Counted from the stretch's first letter, positions 1-8,792 are shown. The stretch: 64,000 bases of DNA from Burkholderiales bacterium (GCA_014860445.1 JACZJT010000017.1:172293-236292), one strand, 5' to 3'. The notes: generated by a model from the sequence alone, not told the origin. Numbers and translations are program-made.

Positions 1-848
1 TGCGCGTCGGCGGATGCGTGCTGATGCTGCGCGATTTCAAGGCCAAGGCCTTTCTCGAACTGGCGAGCCGCGAGCGCATGACGTTCACATTGGTCGTGCC
101 CGCCATTTACAACCTGTGCCTGCGTGAACCCGATTTCGAGCGCTACGATCTGAGCCGCTGGCGCATAGGCGGCTTTGGCGGCGCGCCGATGCCGGAAGGC
201 ACCATCCGCGCGCTGGCGCACAAGCTGCCGCAGCTGCTGCTCGTCAATGCCTACGGCGCCACGGAGACCTGCTCGCCCACCACCATCATGCCGCCGGGCG
301 AGCAAGCCGCGCATCTGGACAGCGTGGGCGCGGTCCTGCCCTGCGCCGAACTGCGCGTGATGGACGACGAGGGCCGCGAAGTCGCGCCCGGCGCGGAGGG
401 CGAGATCTGGATCGCCGGCCCGATGGTGGTGCCGGGCTATTGGGACGACGCCGCCGCGACGCAGCGCGAATTCTGCGGCGGCTACTGGAAATCGGGCGAT
501 ATCGGGTCGATCGACACCGACGGCTATGTGCGCATCTTCGACCGCAAGAAGGACCTGATCAACCGCGGCGGCTACAAGGTATTCTGCGCCGAAGTCGAGA
601 ACGTGCTGTCGCTGCACCCGGCGGTCATCGAGTCGGCGCTGATCGCGCGTCCGGACCCGGTGCTCGGCGAAAAATCCCACGCCTTCGTGCTGCGCTCCGA
701 CCCGGCCTGCACCGCCGAAGACCTGCGCGCACACTGCGCACGGCAGCTTGCGGACTACAAGCTGCCGGACTTCATCACCTTCATCGAGCAGCCGCTGCCG
801 CGCAACGCCAACGGCAAGCTGATGAAGCGCGCGCTCCGACAGCGCTAG
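1..848 (+). CDS. Class I adenylate-forming enzyme (acyl-CoA synthetase), C-terminal part
   Basis: The reading frame is open from base 3 at the left edge, so the N-terminal half lies outside the window. What remains is the end of the large domain and the whole C-terminal lid of an ANL-superfamily ligase, which activates a carboxylic acid with ATP and passes it to CoA. Visible motifs are NAYGATETC (A5), YWKSGDIG (A7), DRKKDLINRGGYKV (A8 hinge) and PLPRNANGKLMK, whose last lysine is the catalytic A10 lysine. All active-site motifs in view are intact. The substrate cannot be told from this part; a medium/long-chain fatty or aryl acid is typical. The next gene begins 55 bp downstream on the same strand. 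Confidence 0.9.
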   Translation, partial: RVGGCVLMLRDFKAKAFLELASRERMTFTLVVPAIYNLCLREPDFERYDLSRWRIGGFGGAPMPEGTIRALAHKLPQLLLVNAYGATETCSPTTIMPPGEQAAHLDSVGAVLPCAELRVMDDEGREVAPGAEGEIWIAGPMVVPGYWDDAAATQREFCGGYWKSGDIGSIDTDGYVRIFDRKKDLINRGGYKVFCAEVENVLSLHPAVIESALIARPDPVLGEKSHAFVLRSDPACTAEDLRAHCARQLADYKLPDFITFIEQPLPRNANGKLMKRALRQR

Positions 849-903
849 CGCTAGCGGCAGCACGCCATGCGACGGGCACGATCTTGATGTACCCTTTTCC
901 GCC

Positions 904-1620
904 ATGGACCTGAACAGCGATTTCGCGCAGCGCGTGGTGCAGGGCGCGCATGAGGCGGCGTGGACCGCGTCGCCGCTGCCCGGCGTGGAACGGCGCATGC
1001 TCGACCGCATCGGCGCGGAAGTGGCGCGCGCCACCAGCATCGTCCGCTACGCCGCGAACTCGCACTTCGACCGCCATGTGCATGGCGGCGGCGAGGAAAT
1101 CCTGGTGATGGAAGGCGTGTTCTCGGACGAGCGCGGCGACTACCCCGCCGGCAGCTATTTGCGCAATCCGCCCGGCAGCAGCCACGCGCCGTTCTCGCGC
1201 GCTGGCTGCACGCTGTTCGTCAAGCTGTGGCAGTTCGCGCCGGACGACATGCAGCCGGTGCGCATCGATACCGCGAGCGCCGCCTGGCATGCGGGGCTGG
1301 TCGCCGGGCTGACGGTCATGCCGCTGCATGAGCACGACGGCGTGAGCACGGCGCTGGTGCGCTGGGCGCCGCACACGCGCTTCAGCGCGCACACCCATCC
1401 AGGCGGCGAGGAAATCCTGGTGCTGGAGGGCGTGTTCCGCGACGAAGACGGCGACTATCCCGCCGGCACCTGGCTGCGCAGTCCGCGCGGCAGCCGCCAC
1501 ACGCCCTACACCGGCGCCGAGGGCGCGCTGATCTACGTCAAGGTCGGCGCGATCGGCGCGAACTTCATGCGCCTGCCGGCGCAGACGGCAGCGCCGAAGT
1601 CTGCGTCGCAGGCGCCATGA
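904..1620 (+). CDS. Double-cupin ChrR-like protein
   Basis: This 238-residue protein holds two tandem cupin domains of the ChrR C-terminal type. Each carries the same signature, H-x-H-x-GGEEILV-EGVF-x-DE-x-GDYPAG followed by a conserved SSH or SRH, at roughly residues 55-95 and 160-200. The histidines and glutamate are the usual metal ligands. ChrR cupins bind zinc and sense singlet oxygen in an anti-sigma factor, but no anti-sigma helical domain is present here, so a metal-dependent dioxygenase or sensor role is equally possible. The stop codon overlaps the next start by four bases (ATGA), which suggests translational coupling with the DUF2889 protein. No strong Shine-Dalgarno is visible. 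Confidence 0.82.
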   Translation: MDLNSDFAQRVVQGAHEAAWTASPLPGVERRMLDRIGAEVARATSIVRYAANSHFDRHVHGGGEEILVMEGVFSDERGDYPAGSYLRNPPGSSHAPFSRAGCTLFVKLWQFAPDDMQPVRIDTASAAWHAGLVAGLTVMPLHEHDGVSTALVRWAPHTRFSAHTHPGGEEILVLEGVFRDEDGDYPAGTWLRSPRGSRHTPYTGAEGALIYVKVGAIGANFMRLPAQTAAPKSASQAP

Positions 1621-2222
1621 GCACCCCCTCTGACAAGGACGCATCGATGCTGGAGCAGAAGCTTGAAGACATGGAGCTGGTGCATACGCGCCAGATCGTC
1701 TGCCGCGGCTACCGCCGGCGCGACGGCCTGTGGCAGATCGAAGCCAGCGTTGCCGACGAGAAAGGCCAGGCGGTGCCGTTCAATTCGCGCCCGGCGGTGC
1801 CGGCGGGCGAGATGATCCATCATCTTGCGCTGCGCGTGCTCATCGACGACGACTATACGATCCGCGATGCGGCGGCCACCACGATGGCGGCGCCCTGGCC
1901 TGTGTGCAGCGACATCGCGGCCGATTACCGCAAGCTGATCGGCCTGCGCATCGGTCCCGGTTTCACGCGCGCCGTCAGGGAGCTGCTCGGCGGCACGCTG
2001 GGCTGCACCCACCTGACGGATTTGCTGGGCCAAGTCGGCAACACCTATATGCAGGCTTCTTTTCCGGACCGCCTCGAGCGGCAGCAACAGAGCGGCGGCG
2101 ACCCGCGCCGCTGGCCGGACGCAGGCACACTGGCCTTCGTCGACGGCTGCCATGCCTGGCGCAAGGACGGTTCCGTGCTCGCCGGCGAGTATCCGCAGCT
2201 GGCGGAGAAGGACCAAGACTAA
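1617..2222 (+). CDS. DUF2889 family protein
   Basis: This is a 201-residue soluble protein that resembles the DUF2889 family, which is found in betaproteobacteria and whose function is unknown. Recognisable parts are the N-terminal section with RGYRRRDGLWQIEA, the HHLALRVLIDDDYTIRDA strand-helix section, and the C-terminal GCTHLTDLLGQVGNTYMQ helix. No signal peptide or membrane segment is seen. It overlaps the double-cupin gene by four bases and so is probably co-translated with it, perhaps in the same operon as the upstream acyl-CoA synthetase. A perfect hairpin lies about 75 bp downstream. Confidence 0.72.
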   Translation: MSTPSDKDASMLEQKLEDMELVHTRQIVCRGYRRRDGLWQIEASVADEKGQAVPFNSRPAVPAGEMIHHLALRVLIDDDYTIRDAAATTMAAPWPVCSDIAADYRKLIGLRIGPGFTRAVRELLGGTLGCTHLTDLLGQVGNTYMQASFPDRLERQQQSGGDPRRWPDAGTLAFVDGCHAWRKDGSVLAGEYPQLAEKDQD

Positions 2223-2246
2223 GCCGTCGCCCCGCCCGGGCAAATG

Positions 2247-2279
2247 CCCGGAGAAGCCCGTCCCTATTGATTCTCCGGG
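2247..2279. repeat. 9-bp inverted repeat after the DUF2889 gene
   Basis: CCCGGAGAA at 2247-2255 is perfectly complementary to TTCTCCGGG at 2271-2279, with a 15-nt loop. A second short palindrome, CCGGGCA/TGCCCGG, lies at 2236-2251 and overlaps its left arm, so the two folds exclude each other. There is no T tract, so this is more likely an mRNA 3'-end structure than a terminator. Confidence 0.45.
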
Positions 2280-2296
2280 GGTTGTCCACGATGGCT

Positions 2297-2330
2297 GCGT
2301 ATCGGCGCGCAGGCGCGCCGATACGCCTTT
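2297..2330 (+). terminator. Probable intrinsic terminator between convergent genes
   Basis: A perfect 14-bp stem at 2297-2310 and 2313-2326, built on GCGTATCGGCGCGC, has only two unpaired bases at its tip. It is followed by CCTTTGTT. It sits between the end of the acyl-CoA synthetase/cupin/DUF2889 operon and the convergent DUF1134 gene, where a terminator is expected. The T run is short, so efficiency is uncertain. Confidence 0.6.
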
Positions 2331-2332
2331 GT

Positions 2333-2929
2333 TCAGAATGGATTGTAGGTTTTCGTCTTGGTGTAGTGCATGTAACCGATGCTAGCGCCTGCGCGCAGGC
2401 CGACGCCCAGCCGTATCGGGGCAAGGATGATATTGCCGCGCTGCTGATAGTTGATGCCGGCCCCGCCGACGTAATAAAGGCTGCCGTCCACGGCGGGAAA
2501 GCGCTGGAAGATCTTCGACGCGTTCGGCAGGTGATACACGAGGACGAATACCTTGGATAGGTTCCCGCCCCAGTCGAATCCCACCGACGGGCCCTGCCAG
2601 TAGACCTTACGCGAGCCGCCCGACTTGAGCTTCAGCGTTCCATTGCCGTAGCGCAGGCCGATGGCGATCGCGCCGCTGGCTTCCTCGCCGGCGATATAGC
2701 CGTTCGGCCGGCCATGTTCCTTGAACGCCTTCTCGATCACTGCGCCCAGGCCTTCCGTGCCCTTGCCAAAGAAGCGCTCCGCATCTTTCAGAACGGTGTC
2801 CTGATCGTAGGTATTCTTGTCTGCCTCCTTCGACTTGTCCTGCGCGAACGCCGCGCCGGCCGGCAGGACGAGCAAGGCCAGAAACAGGAATCGCCCGAGT
2901 GCGAGCAAGGCGCGTTGGCTTGATGTCAT
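2333..2929 (-). CDS. DUF1134 (EipA-like) secreted protein
   Basis: The chosen ATG at 2929 is preceded by CGGAGG at good spacing. The frame extends further upstream, but that part has no family character. The 198-residue product begins with a clear Sec signal peptide (about residues 1-29, ending PAGAAFAQ). The mature part matches DUF1134, including GYIAGEEASGAIAIGLRYGNG and the hydrophobic VYWQGPSVGFDWGG strand. In alphaproteobacteria the family member EipA is a periplasmic beta-barrel protein tied to cell-envelope integrity. The function in this lineage is not established. It stands alone and is convergent with the preceding operon. Confidence 0.8.
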   Translation of the reverse strand: MTSSQRALLALGRFLFLALLVLPAGAAFAQDKSKEADKNTYDQDTVLKDAERFFGKGTEGLGAVIEKAFKEHGRPNGYIAGEEASGAIAIGLRYGNGTLKLKSGGSRKVYWQGPSVGFDWGGNLSKVFVLVYHLPNASKIFQRFPAVDGSLYYVGGAGINYQQRGNIILAPIRLGVGLRAGASIGYMHYTKTKTYNPF

Positions 2930-3102
2930 GGAAACCTCCGTTAAGGTGCCGCGTGCGATCTTGGCTGAACACCAGCAGATCCAGCGGCAGGTCAAAGCTT
3001 AAACCGCAGTGCGCGCCGATGTTCGAAAAATAGAAGCGTCGAGCGTGAAATAATTGACACGCGACGTGCCACGATGGCGCATGTCACGACGCCAAATCGC
3101 CC

Positions 3103-3354
3103 ATGCTGGATAATGCCGGCTTCTTCGAGCGCCAGCCTGAACCATCCGCAATGCAAAAAGCCGCAGGCGGCACGCTCTCGGACCGCATCGGCCGGCGACC
3201 GATGATCTGGATTTCGATCCTCGGCGCGCTGCCGTTTACGCTGATGCTGCGCTATGCCAGCCTGTTCTGCACTGCGGTGCCGACGATCGTCATCGGCATG
3301 CTGGTCTGGTTCCTGCCGAACCTGGAGAAAGGCCGCGCGCCTCGCTCCGCTTGA
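3103..3354 (+). pseudogene. Remnant of a fosmidomycin-resistance-type MFS transporter
   Basis: The 83-codon frame carries one recognisable transporter block, GGTLSDRIGRRPMIW then ILGALPFTLMLRYASLF. This is the loop and helix around the middle of Fsr-type major facilitator carriers. It is followed directly by GMLVWFLPNLEKG, which resembles the extreme C-terminus of the same family. The several helices that should lie between the two blocks, and the whole N-terminal half, are missing. The gene therefore looks like a decayed copy with a large internal deletion. No useful ribosome-binding site precedes the first ATG. Confidence 0.6.
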
Positions 3355-3355
3355 T

Positions 3356-3745
3356 TCAGCCCTCCCGGTTGCGCATGTGATCTGCGGTTTTGGAAAACGC
3401 GTCGGCGAGCGCGGCGGCGAAGCCCGCCTCCACGCCGCAATCGCGCATCGCCTGGGCCATGCACGCGAGCCACAGATCGCGCTCGGCGACGCCGATGGAA
3501 AACGGCAAGTGGCGCGCACGCAGAAATGGCTGGCCGAACTTCTGCTGGTACAGGGGTGGGCCGCCCAGCCAGCCGGAGAGAAACAGGTAGAGCTTTTCCG
3601 CTGAACCCGCCAAGTCCTGCGGATGCAGCTTGCGAATGGCGTAATACTCGGGCTGCGCGTCCATGAGTTGGTAGAAGCGATCGACCAGGGCACGCAGCTT
3701 GTCCGCGCCGCCCAAAGCCTCGAAAGGCGTCGGTTCGCCGGCCAT
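3356..3745 (-). CDS. Group II truncated haemoglobin
   Basis: The 129-residue protein begins at the ATG whose A is also the last base of the ybbP-like stop codon (TGATG). Translation is therefore coupled. It has the length and pattern of a group II (HbO/YjbI-like) truncated globin: FYQLMD in helix B, the E-helix region around GWLGGPPLY, the proximal histidine at about residue 79 in RARHLPF, and the group-defining tryptophan at about residue 92 in ERDLWLACM. Such globins bind O2 or NO and take part in nitrosative or oxidative stress defence. Cotranscription with the YbbAP exporter is unusual and may be only positional. Confidence 0.88.
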   Translation of the reverse strand: MAGEPTPFEALGGADKLRALVDRFYQLMDAQPEYYAIRKLHPQDLAGSAEKLYLFLSGWLGGPPLYQQKFGQPFLRARHLPFSIGVAERDLWLACMAQAMRDCGVEAGFAAALADAFSKTADHMRNREG

Positions 3746-6234
3746 CAGGATTCGCGCAGCGCCAGCATAGGCGGATGATTCAGCGCGGCGCGCCCGCCCA
3801 GCCAGGCATTGAAAGCAACGCAGGCAAGACCCGCGAGCGGTCCGACGATCCAGATAACGGCGTTGAACTGCCATGGAAACTGGAACACGCGCTCTGCGAG
3901 CACGTAGCCGATCGCGGTGGCGCCCGCCGAGGCAAGCAGCCCCGCCACCAGACCCAGAGCGAAAAACTCGGCACGCTGCGCACCGGCCACCTGTGCGCGC
4001 CGCGCGCCCAGGGCGCGCATCAGCGCCGCCTCCTGCAGCCGCTCATCCTGGGTGGAGAGCAACGCCGCGTACAAGACCAGCACGCCGGCGACCAGCGCGA
4101 ACAGGAATACGAATTCCACTGCGCGTATCACCTGGTCGAGCACGCCGTTGACCTGGCGCATGATGGCGCTGACGTCGATGACCGTGAGGTTCGGAAACGC
4201 CTGCGTGAGCCGGGTGGTAAACAGGGGATCCGTCGCGGACAGACGGAAGGTACTCATATAACTTGCCGGAAAACGCGCCAGCGCTTCGGGCGTGGTCACA
4301 AAAAAGAAATTCGGACGCATCGAATCCCAATCGAGTTTGCGCACGCTGGTCACGGGCACGGTGACGTCCGCACCACCGCCGCTGAAGCTCAGTCGGTCGC
4401 CGAGCTTGATCCCCAATCGCTCGGCGATCCAGACTTCGACCGACACCGCGCCCTGCGCGTAGTCGTCAGCTGTGAACCAGCGCCCGTCGGTCACCTGGTT
4501 TCCGGCCGGGAGCGTCTGCATGAAACTCAGGTTGAACTCGCGATCGATCTGGCGCTTGGCGCGCTCGTCTGTGTAGTCGGACGAACTGACCGCGCGCCCG
4601 TTGATCGCGTTCAGCCGCGCGCGCACCATCGGAAAACTGGTGGGTGCGTCTATGCCGCTCTTCGCGAGGAATTGCGCCAGCGGCCGCACCTGATCCGGCT
4701 GGATATTGACCACGAATCGATTGGGCGCATCCTGCGGCAGTTTGGTGCGCCAGGCCTCGAGCAGGTCGCCGCGTATGAAGGTCAGCAGCAACAGCACCGT
4801 CAGTCCCAAGGCAAGCGCGACGATCTGCACCGCATTGGCGCGGCTGCGCCGGCGCAGGTTCGCCAAGCCATAGCGCCAGGACACGCCGCCGGCGCGCCCC
4901 AGCAGCGCGAACAATCGCAGCGCGCCCAGACTTACCAGCCAGAACACGAGAAATGCCGCGCTGAAACCGCCGAACACGGTGGCGCCGAGTTTGAATTCGC
5001 CCGCCTGCCAAAGCAACAACGCGGCCAGCGCGGACAAACCCAGCGCATAGCCCGCCAGTGCGTTTTGCCGGGGTGCGCCGACCTCGCGTCGGATGACGCG
5101 TATCGCCGGCACGTTTTTCAGTTGCAGCAGCGGCGGCAGCGCGAAGCCGAGCAACAACAACAGGCCTGCGGCGTATCCCTGCAACACCGGATAAAAGCCC
5201 GGTTGCGGCAGGGACGCAGCGACGAAGTCGGTGAGCCAGACCGCAATCACCGCCTGTCCCGCGTAGCCGAGCACGCAGCCCAACGTACAGGCGAACAGAC
5301 CGAGGAGTACGAACTCCCAGCTGAACAAGGCAAACAAGCGGCCCTGCAGGGCGCCAAAACAGCGCATCACTGCATAGCCGTCCAGATGGCGCTGCGTATA
5401 GCGGCGCGTCGAAAGCGCGATGGCGACGGCGGCGAGTATCACCGCGAGCATGGACGAGAGCCCGAGGAATTGCTGCGCACGGTCCAGCCCCGCGCGCACC
5501 TCGGGACGCGCATTGCCCAGACTTTCGATGCGCTGCCCTGCAACCAATCTGGGTTTGGCCCAGGTCGCGTAATTTTCAGTAGCGGCGCGCGCGCCGGCGA
5601 TGTAGAGCTGATAGCGCGCGCGGCTGCCGGTCTGGATCAGCCCGGTGGCGGGCAGGTCTTCGACGCGCATCAGCAGTCGCGGCGCGATATTGAAAAAACT
5701 CAGCCCGCGATCCGGTTCCAGCGTCAATACCGCGCCCACTGTGAAACGCGCATCGCCGAGTTCAATCTGGGCACCCGCTGCTGCGCCCAGCGCGGCGCTC
5801 AGGCGCTCGTCCAGCCAGACACTGCCCGGCGGCGGAAGCGTATCGGTTTCGGCATCCTGCGCGTTCAGCCGCGGCGCGATGCGCAGCTTGCCGCGCAAGG
5901 GATAGCCCGCACTCACGGCCTTGACTCCGGCGAGTTGCGTAGCCTCCCCGGCCCGCGCCATGCTCACGAAACTCACACCGTCGACACGCGCCAGGCCGCG
6001 CCTGGCCGCATCCGCGCTCAATTCCGGCGCGAACGGATGGTCGGACAGAAGCAGCACATCGGCGCCCAGCATCTGGTTGGCCTCCTGCGTCAGCGCCTGC
6101 CAAACGCGATCGGCAAAGAACGCGACGCTGGTGACACTGGCCACGGCGATGACCAGGGCCAGCGCCAGCACACGCAGTTCGCCTGCGCGCCAGTCGCGCA
6201 GGAGCATGGTCAGCGACAGGGAAAATGTACGCAT
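3745..6234 (-). CDS. ybbP: ABC transporter permease, YbbP/FtsX family
   Basis: This large permease of 829 residues from the ATG at 6234 is similar in length to E. coli YbbP. It starts with a transmembrane helix (about 20-42), then a periplasmic domain. A first FtsX-type four-helix block lies near residues 250-420, and a second FtsX block is at the C-terminus (about 695-820, with VLYAALLSTQDERLQEAALMRALGARR). It pairs with the ATPase encoded 25 bp upstream to form a mechanotransmission-type ABC complex, probably handling a lipid or hydrophobic substrate at the envelope. The arrangement divergent from tesA matches enterobacteria, which supports the name. A truncated globin gene overlaps its stop. 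Confidence 0.88.
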   Translation of the reverse strand: MRTFSLSLTMLLRDWRAGELRVLALALVIAVASVTSVAFFADRVWQALTQEANQMLGADVLLLSDHPFAPELSADAARRGLARVDGVSFVSMARAGEATQLAGVKAVSAGYPLRGKLRIAPRLNAQDAETDTLPPPGSVWLDERLSAALGAAAGAQIELGDARFTVGAVLTLEPDRGLSFFNIAPRLLMRVEDLPATGLIQTGSRARYQLYIAGARAATENYATWAKPRLVAGQRIESLGNARPEVRAGLDRAQQFLGLSSMLAVILAAVAIALSTRRYTQRHLDGYAVMRCFGALQGRLFALFSWEFVLLGLFACTLGCVLGYAGQAVIAVWLTDFVAASLPQPGFYPVLQGYAAGLLLLLGFALPPLLQLKNVPAIRVIRREVGAPRQNALAGYALGLSALAALLLWQAGEFKLGATVFGGFSAAFLVFWLVSLGALRLFALLGRAGGVSWRYGLANLRRRSRANAVQIVALALGLTVLLLLTFIRGDLLEAWRTKLPQDAPNRFVVNIQPDQVRPLAQFLAKSGIDAPTSFPMVRARLNAINGRAVSSSDYTDERAKRQIDREFNLSFMQTLPAGNQVTDGRWFTADDYAQGAVSVEVWIAERLGIKLGDRLSFSGGGADVTVPVTSVRKLDWDSMRPNFFFVTTPEALARFPASYMSTFRLSATDPLFTTRLTQAFPNLTVIDVSAIMRQVNGVLDQVIRAVEFVFLFALVAGVLVLYAALLSTQDERLQEAALMRALGARRAQVAGAQRAEFFALGLVAGLLASAGATAIGYVLAERVFQFPWQFNAVIWIVGPLAGLACVAFNAWLGGRAALNHPPMLALRES

Positions 6235-6259
6235 GGCACGTCGGGCGCGAATCAGTCTT

Positions 6260-6943
6260 TCATGCGAGGATGCGCCCGCCCACCAGCCGGATCTGGCGCT
6301 GGCAGCGGTGCGCAATCGCATCGTCGTGGGTCACGAGCACCAGCGTCGTGCCGGCCGCGGCGTTGAGGGAAAACATCAGATCGATGATGGCCGCGCCGGT
6401 TTCCGCGTCTAGATTGCCGGTGGGCTCGTCGGCCAGCAGCAGCTTGGGTTGCATCACGAAGGCGCGCGCCAGTGCGACGCGCTGCTGCTCCCCGCCGGAG
6501 AGGTATTTCGGATAATGCCCGAGTCGCTCGCCCAGGCCGACGCGCTCCATCATGGCGGTGGCGCGACGCGCCGCGTCGGCAGCGCCGGCCAGTTCCAGAG
6601 GCAGCATCACGTTCTCGAGCGCGTTCAGGGCCGGCAGCAACTGAAAGGACTGGAACACGAAACCGAGCAGGCGCGCGCGCAGCGCCGCACGACCGTCTTC
6701 GTCCAGCGCGAACAGGTCGGCGCCGTCCAGATGCACGCTGCCGGCGCTGGGGGTATCCAGTCCGGCGAGCAGGCCCAGCAGCGTCGATTTGCCCGAACCC
6801 GAAGCGCCGACGATGGCCACGGCTTCGCCCGCCATGACCTCGAACTCGATCTCATGCAGAATGACGAGCTGGCTCGTTCCGTTCGGCACCACCTTGGACA
6901 GTCCGGCTGCTTTGATCATCGGTGAATTAGAGGCTAGTGTCAT
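6260..6943 (-). CDS. ybbA: ABC transporter ATP-binding protein, YbbA/LolD family
   Basis: This is the nucleotide-binding subunit of the YbbAP exporter. It has Walker A GASGSGKST, the Q-loop FVFQSFQLLPALNALENV, the signature LSGGEQQRVALARAF and Walker B LLADEPTGNLD, all typical of the MacB/LolD/FtsE branch. The start is ambiguous: the ATG at 6943 overlaps the tesA start on the other strand (CATG shared), while an ATG at 6919 (MIKAAGLSK) would give a 219-residue protein. Neither has a strong ribosome-binding site. Sharing of start codons by two divergent genes leaves almost no room for separate promoters between them, so each promoter probably lies inside the other gene. Confidence 0.9.
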   Translation of the reverse strand: MTLASNSPMIKAAGLSKVVPNGTSQLVILHEIEFEVMAGEAVAIVGASGSGKSTLLGLLAGLDTPSAGSVHLDGADLFALDEDGRAALRARLLGFVFQSFQLLPALNALENVMLPLELAGAADAARRATAMMERVGLGERLGHYPKYLSGGEQQRVALARAFVMQPKLLLADEPTGNLDAETGAAIIDLMFSLNAAAGTTLVLVTHDDAIAHRCQRQIRLVGGRILA

Positions 6944-7559
6944 GCTGCGAAGATTGTTGTTGCTTACCTGGTTCGGGTTGTCGATGTGCTTGCCGCTCGC
7001 GGCCCGGGCGGACGGCACCATTCTGATTTACGGCGACAGCCTGTCAGCCGCCTATGGACTCTCCCAGGATGCGGGCTGGCCCGCCCTGTTGCAAGCGCGG
7101 CTGAAGCGGGAAGGCATGGATTATACCGTGACCAACGCGAGCATCAGCGGTGAAACCACCAGTGGCGGCGCCGCGCGCATCGCCGAGGTGCTCAAGACGC
7201 ACAAACCGCGGGTGATTGTGGTCGAACTGGGCGCAAATGACGGTCTGCGAGGCCTGCCGCCCGGGCAGATGCGCGCCAATCTGGCGAAAATCATTACGCG
7301 CAGCCTGCGCGCCAGGGCGCGCGTATTGCTGGTAGGCATGCGCATGCCGCCCAATTACGGCCCGTCCTATACCCGGGAATTCGCGCAGGTCTACATCAGT
7401 CTCGCCAGCGAGTACAAAACCGCACTGGCGCCGTTTCTGTTTGAGGGCATGGAGCAGCGCCGTGAATTGTTCCAGGCGGACAATCTGCATCCGACCGCCG
7501 CGGCTCAGCCGATACTGATGGAGAATATATGGAAAGCCCTCGTACCCCTGTTGAAATGA
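6942..7559 (+). CDS. tesA: Arylesterase / lysophospholipase L1 (TesA-like, SGNH hydrolase)
   Basis: The protein is 205 residues, starting at an ATG with AGAGG eight bases upstream. A Sec signal peptide (about residues 1-23, ending LAARA) directs it to the periplasm. The SGNH catalytic set is intact: Ser33 in IYGDSLSAAYGL, the glycine block SISGETTSGG, Asn in LGANDGLRG, and the Asp/His pair in DNLHPTAAAQP near the C-terminus. TesA enzymes cleave acyl thioesters, aryl esters and lysophospholipids. It is divergent from ybbA with overlapping start codons, the same neighbourhood as in E. coli. Confidence 0.92.
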   Translation: MLRRLLLLTWFGLSMCLPLAARADGTILIYGDSLSAAYGLSQDAGWPALLQARLKREGMDYTVTNASISGETTSGGAARIAEVLKTHKPRVIVVELGANDGLRGLPPGQMRANLAKIITRSLRARARVLLVGMRMPPNYGPSYTREFAQVYISLASEYKTALAPFLFEGMEQRRELFQADNLHPTAAAQPILMENIWKALVPLLK

Positions 7560-7569
7560 GCAGCCGCAT

Positions 7570-8703
7570 ATGACGCAGAGAAAATTTCCCGCAGTGTTCA
7601 TGCGCGGCGGCACCAGCAAGGCCATCATGTTTCATGCGCGCGACCTGCCGCCGGCACGAGCCGATTGGGATGCGATTTTTCTCTCCGCCATGGGCAGCCC
7701 GGACCCCCACGGCAGGCAATTGGACGGCATGGGCGGCGGCGTTTCCTCCTTGTCCAAAGTGTGCGTGATAGCGCCTTCCTCACGCGATGACGCGGACATC
7801 GACTACACCTTCGCGCAAGTGCAGGTAAAGGCGGCGCGCGTCGATTACGGCGCCAACTGCGGCAACATGTCCTCGGCGGTCGGCCCGTTTGCGCTCGAGG
7901 AAGGGCTGGTCTCCGCGGCCGGCGGCGAGGCCATGGTGCGCATATACAACACCAATACGCGCAAAATCATCCATTCCACCTTTGCCGCGCAAGCAGGCCG
8001 CGCGGCGGCCGAAGGTTCACTCGCAATTCCGGGCGTGACCGGCACCGGCGCGCCGATCCGGCTCGACTTCGTCGACCCCGGCGGCGCGACGACAGGCAGG
8101 CTGCTGCCCAGCGGAAACGTGTCGGACATGCTCGACATACCCGGTCTGGGCCGAATCGAGGTCTCGATGGTCGATGCCGCCAACGCCTGCGTGTTCGTCG
8201 CCGCTGCGGCCCTGGGATTGAAGGGCACCGAAATGCCGGACGAACTCGAAAGCGATGCGGCTGTGATGGAAAAACTCGCCGCCATTCGTCTGCACGCTTC
8301 CGTGGCGATGGGCATCACGCGCACACTGGATGAGGCGCGCGCGCGTAGCGCGGTTCCCTTCATCGGCTTCGCCTCACCGGCACAGGCTGCCTGCACCCTG
8401 TCCGGCGAGCGGCTGCCCGCTTCGGCTGCCGACCTGACGCTGCGTGTGATTTCGAACGGGCAGCCGCATCGCGCACTGCCGCTGACCGCATCGCTATGCG
8501 CCGCGGTCGCAGCACGCATCGAACACAGCGTAGTCTGGCGCGCGGCCCGGCGCGATGGCGGCGACACGCTGAGGCTGGCGATGCCTTCGGGCGTGCTGAC
8601 CGTAGGTGCGCAAGTCCAGCGCGGAAGCGCCGGATGGCAGGCGACGCGCGGCTCTTTTTACCGCACTGCGCGACGCTTGTTCGAAGGCTGCGTCTACGCC
8701 TGA
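7570..8703 (+). CDS. PrpF-family isomerase
   Basis: This 377-residue protein has the two-domain diaminopimelate-epimerase-like fold of PrpF. The family includes cis/trans-methylaconitate isomerase, 4-oxalomesaconate tautomerase and related allylic isomerases. The N-terminal FMRGGTSKAIMF is diagnostic. Lys63 in SSLSKVCV and Cys97 in YGANCGNMSSAVGPFA are the likely catalytic pair. No acnD, prpC or prpB gene is nearby, so a role in the methylcitrate cycle is not supported by context. The gene starts 10 bp after tesA on the same strand and may share its transcript. A second, quite different PrpF homologue is encoded at the right edge of the window. Confidence 0.85.
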   Translation: MTQRKFPAVFMRGGTSKAIMFHARDLPPARADWDAIFLSAMGSPDPHGRQLDGMGGGVSSLSKVCVIAPSSRDDADIDYTFAQVQVKAARVDYGANCGNMSSAVGPFALEEGLVSAAGGEAMVRIYNTNTRKIIHSTFAAQAGRAAAEGSLAIPGVTGTGAPIRLDFVDPGGATTGRLLPSGNVSDMLDIPGLGRIEVSMVDAANACVFVAAAALGLKGTEMPDELESDAAVMEKLAAIRLHASVAMGITRTLDEARARSAVPFIGFASPAQAACTLSGERLPASAADLTLRVISNGQPHRALPLTASLCAAVAARIEHSVVWRAARRDGGDTLRLAMPSGVLTVGAQVQRGSAGWQATRGSFYRTARRLFEGCVYA

Positions 8704-8792
8704 GCTTTGCAGGATCGATCGGGATTCAGAACCCCACCCGGGGCTGTTCACCGTGCGATAATCTGCCATCTCTCCCCGATGAGGTTTCGTCC

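Noticed and set aside
3775..6366. 863-codon open frame on the plus strand
   Set aside because: It is antisense to the ybbP-like permease and has the Arg/Gly/His/Gln-rich composition of a GC-bias shadow, with no recognisable domain.
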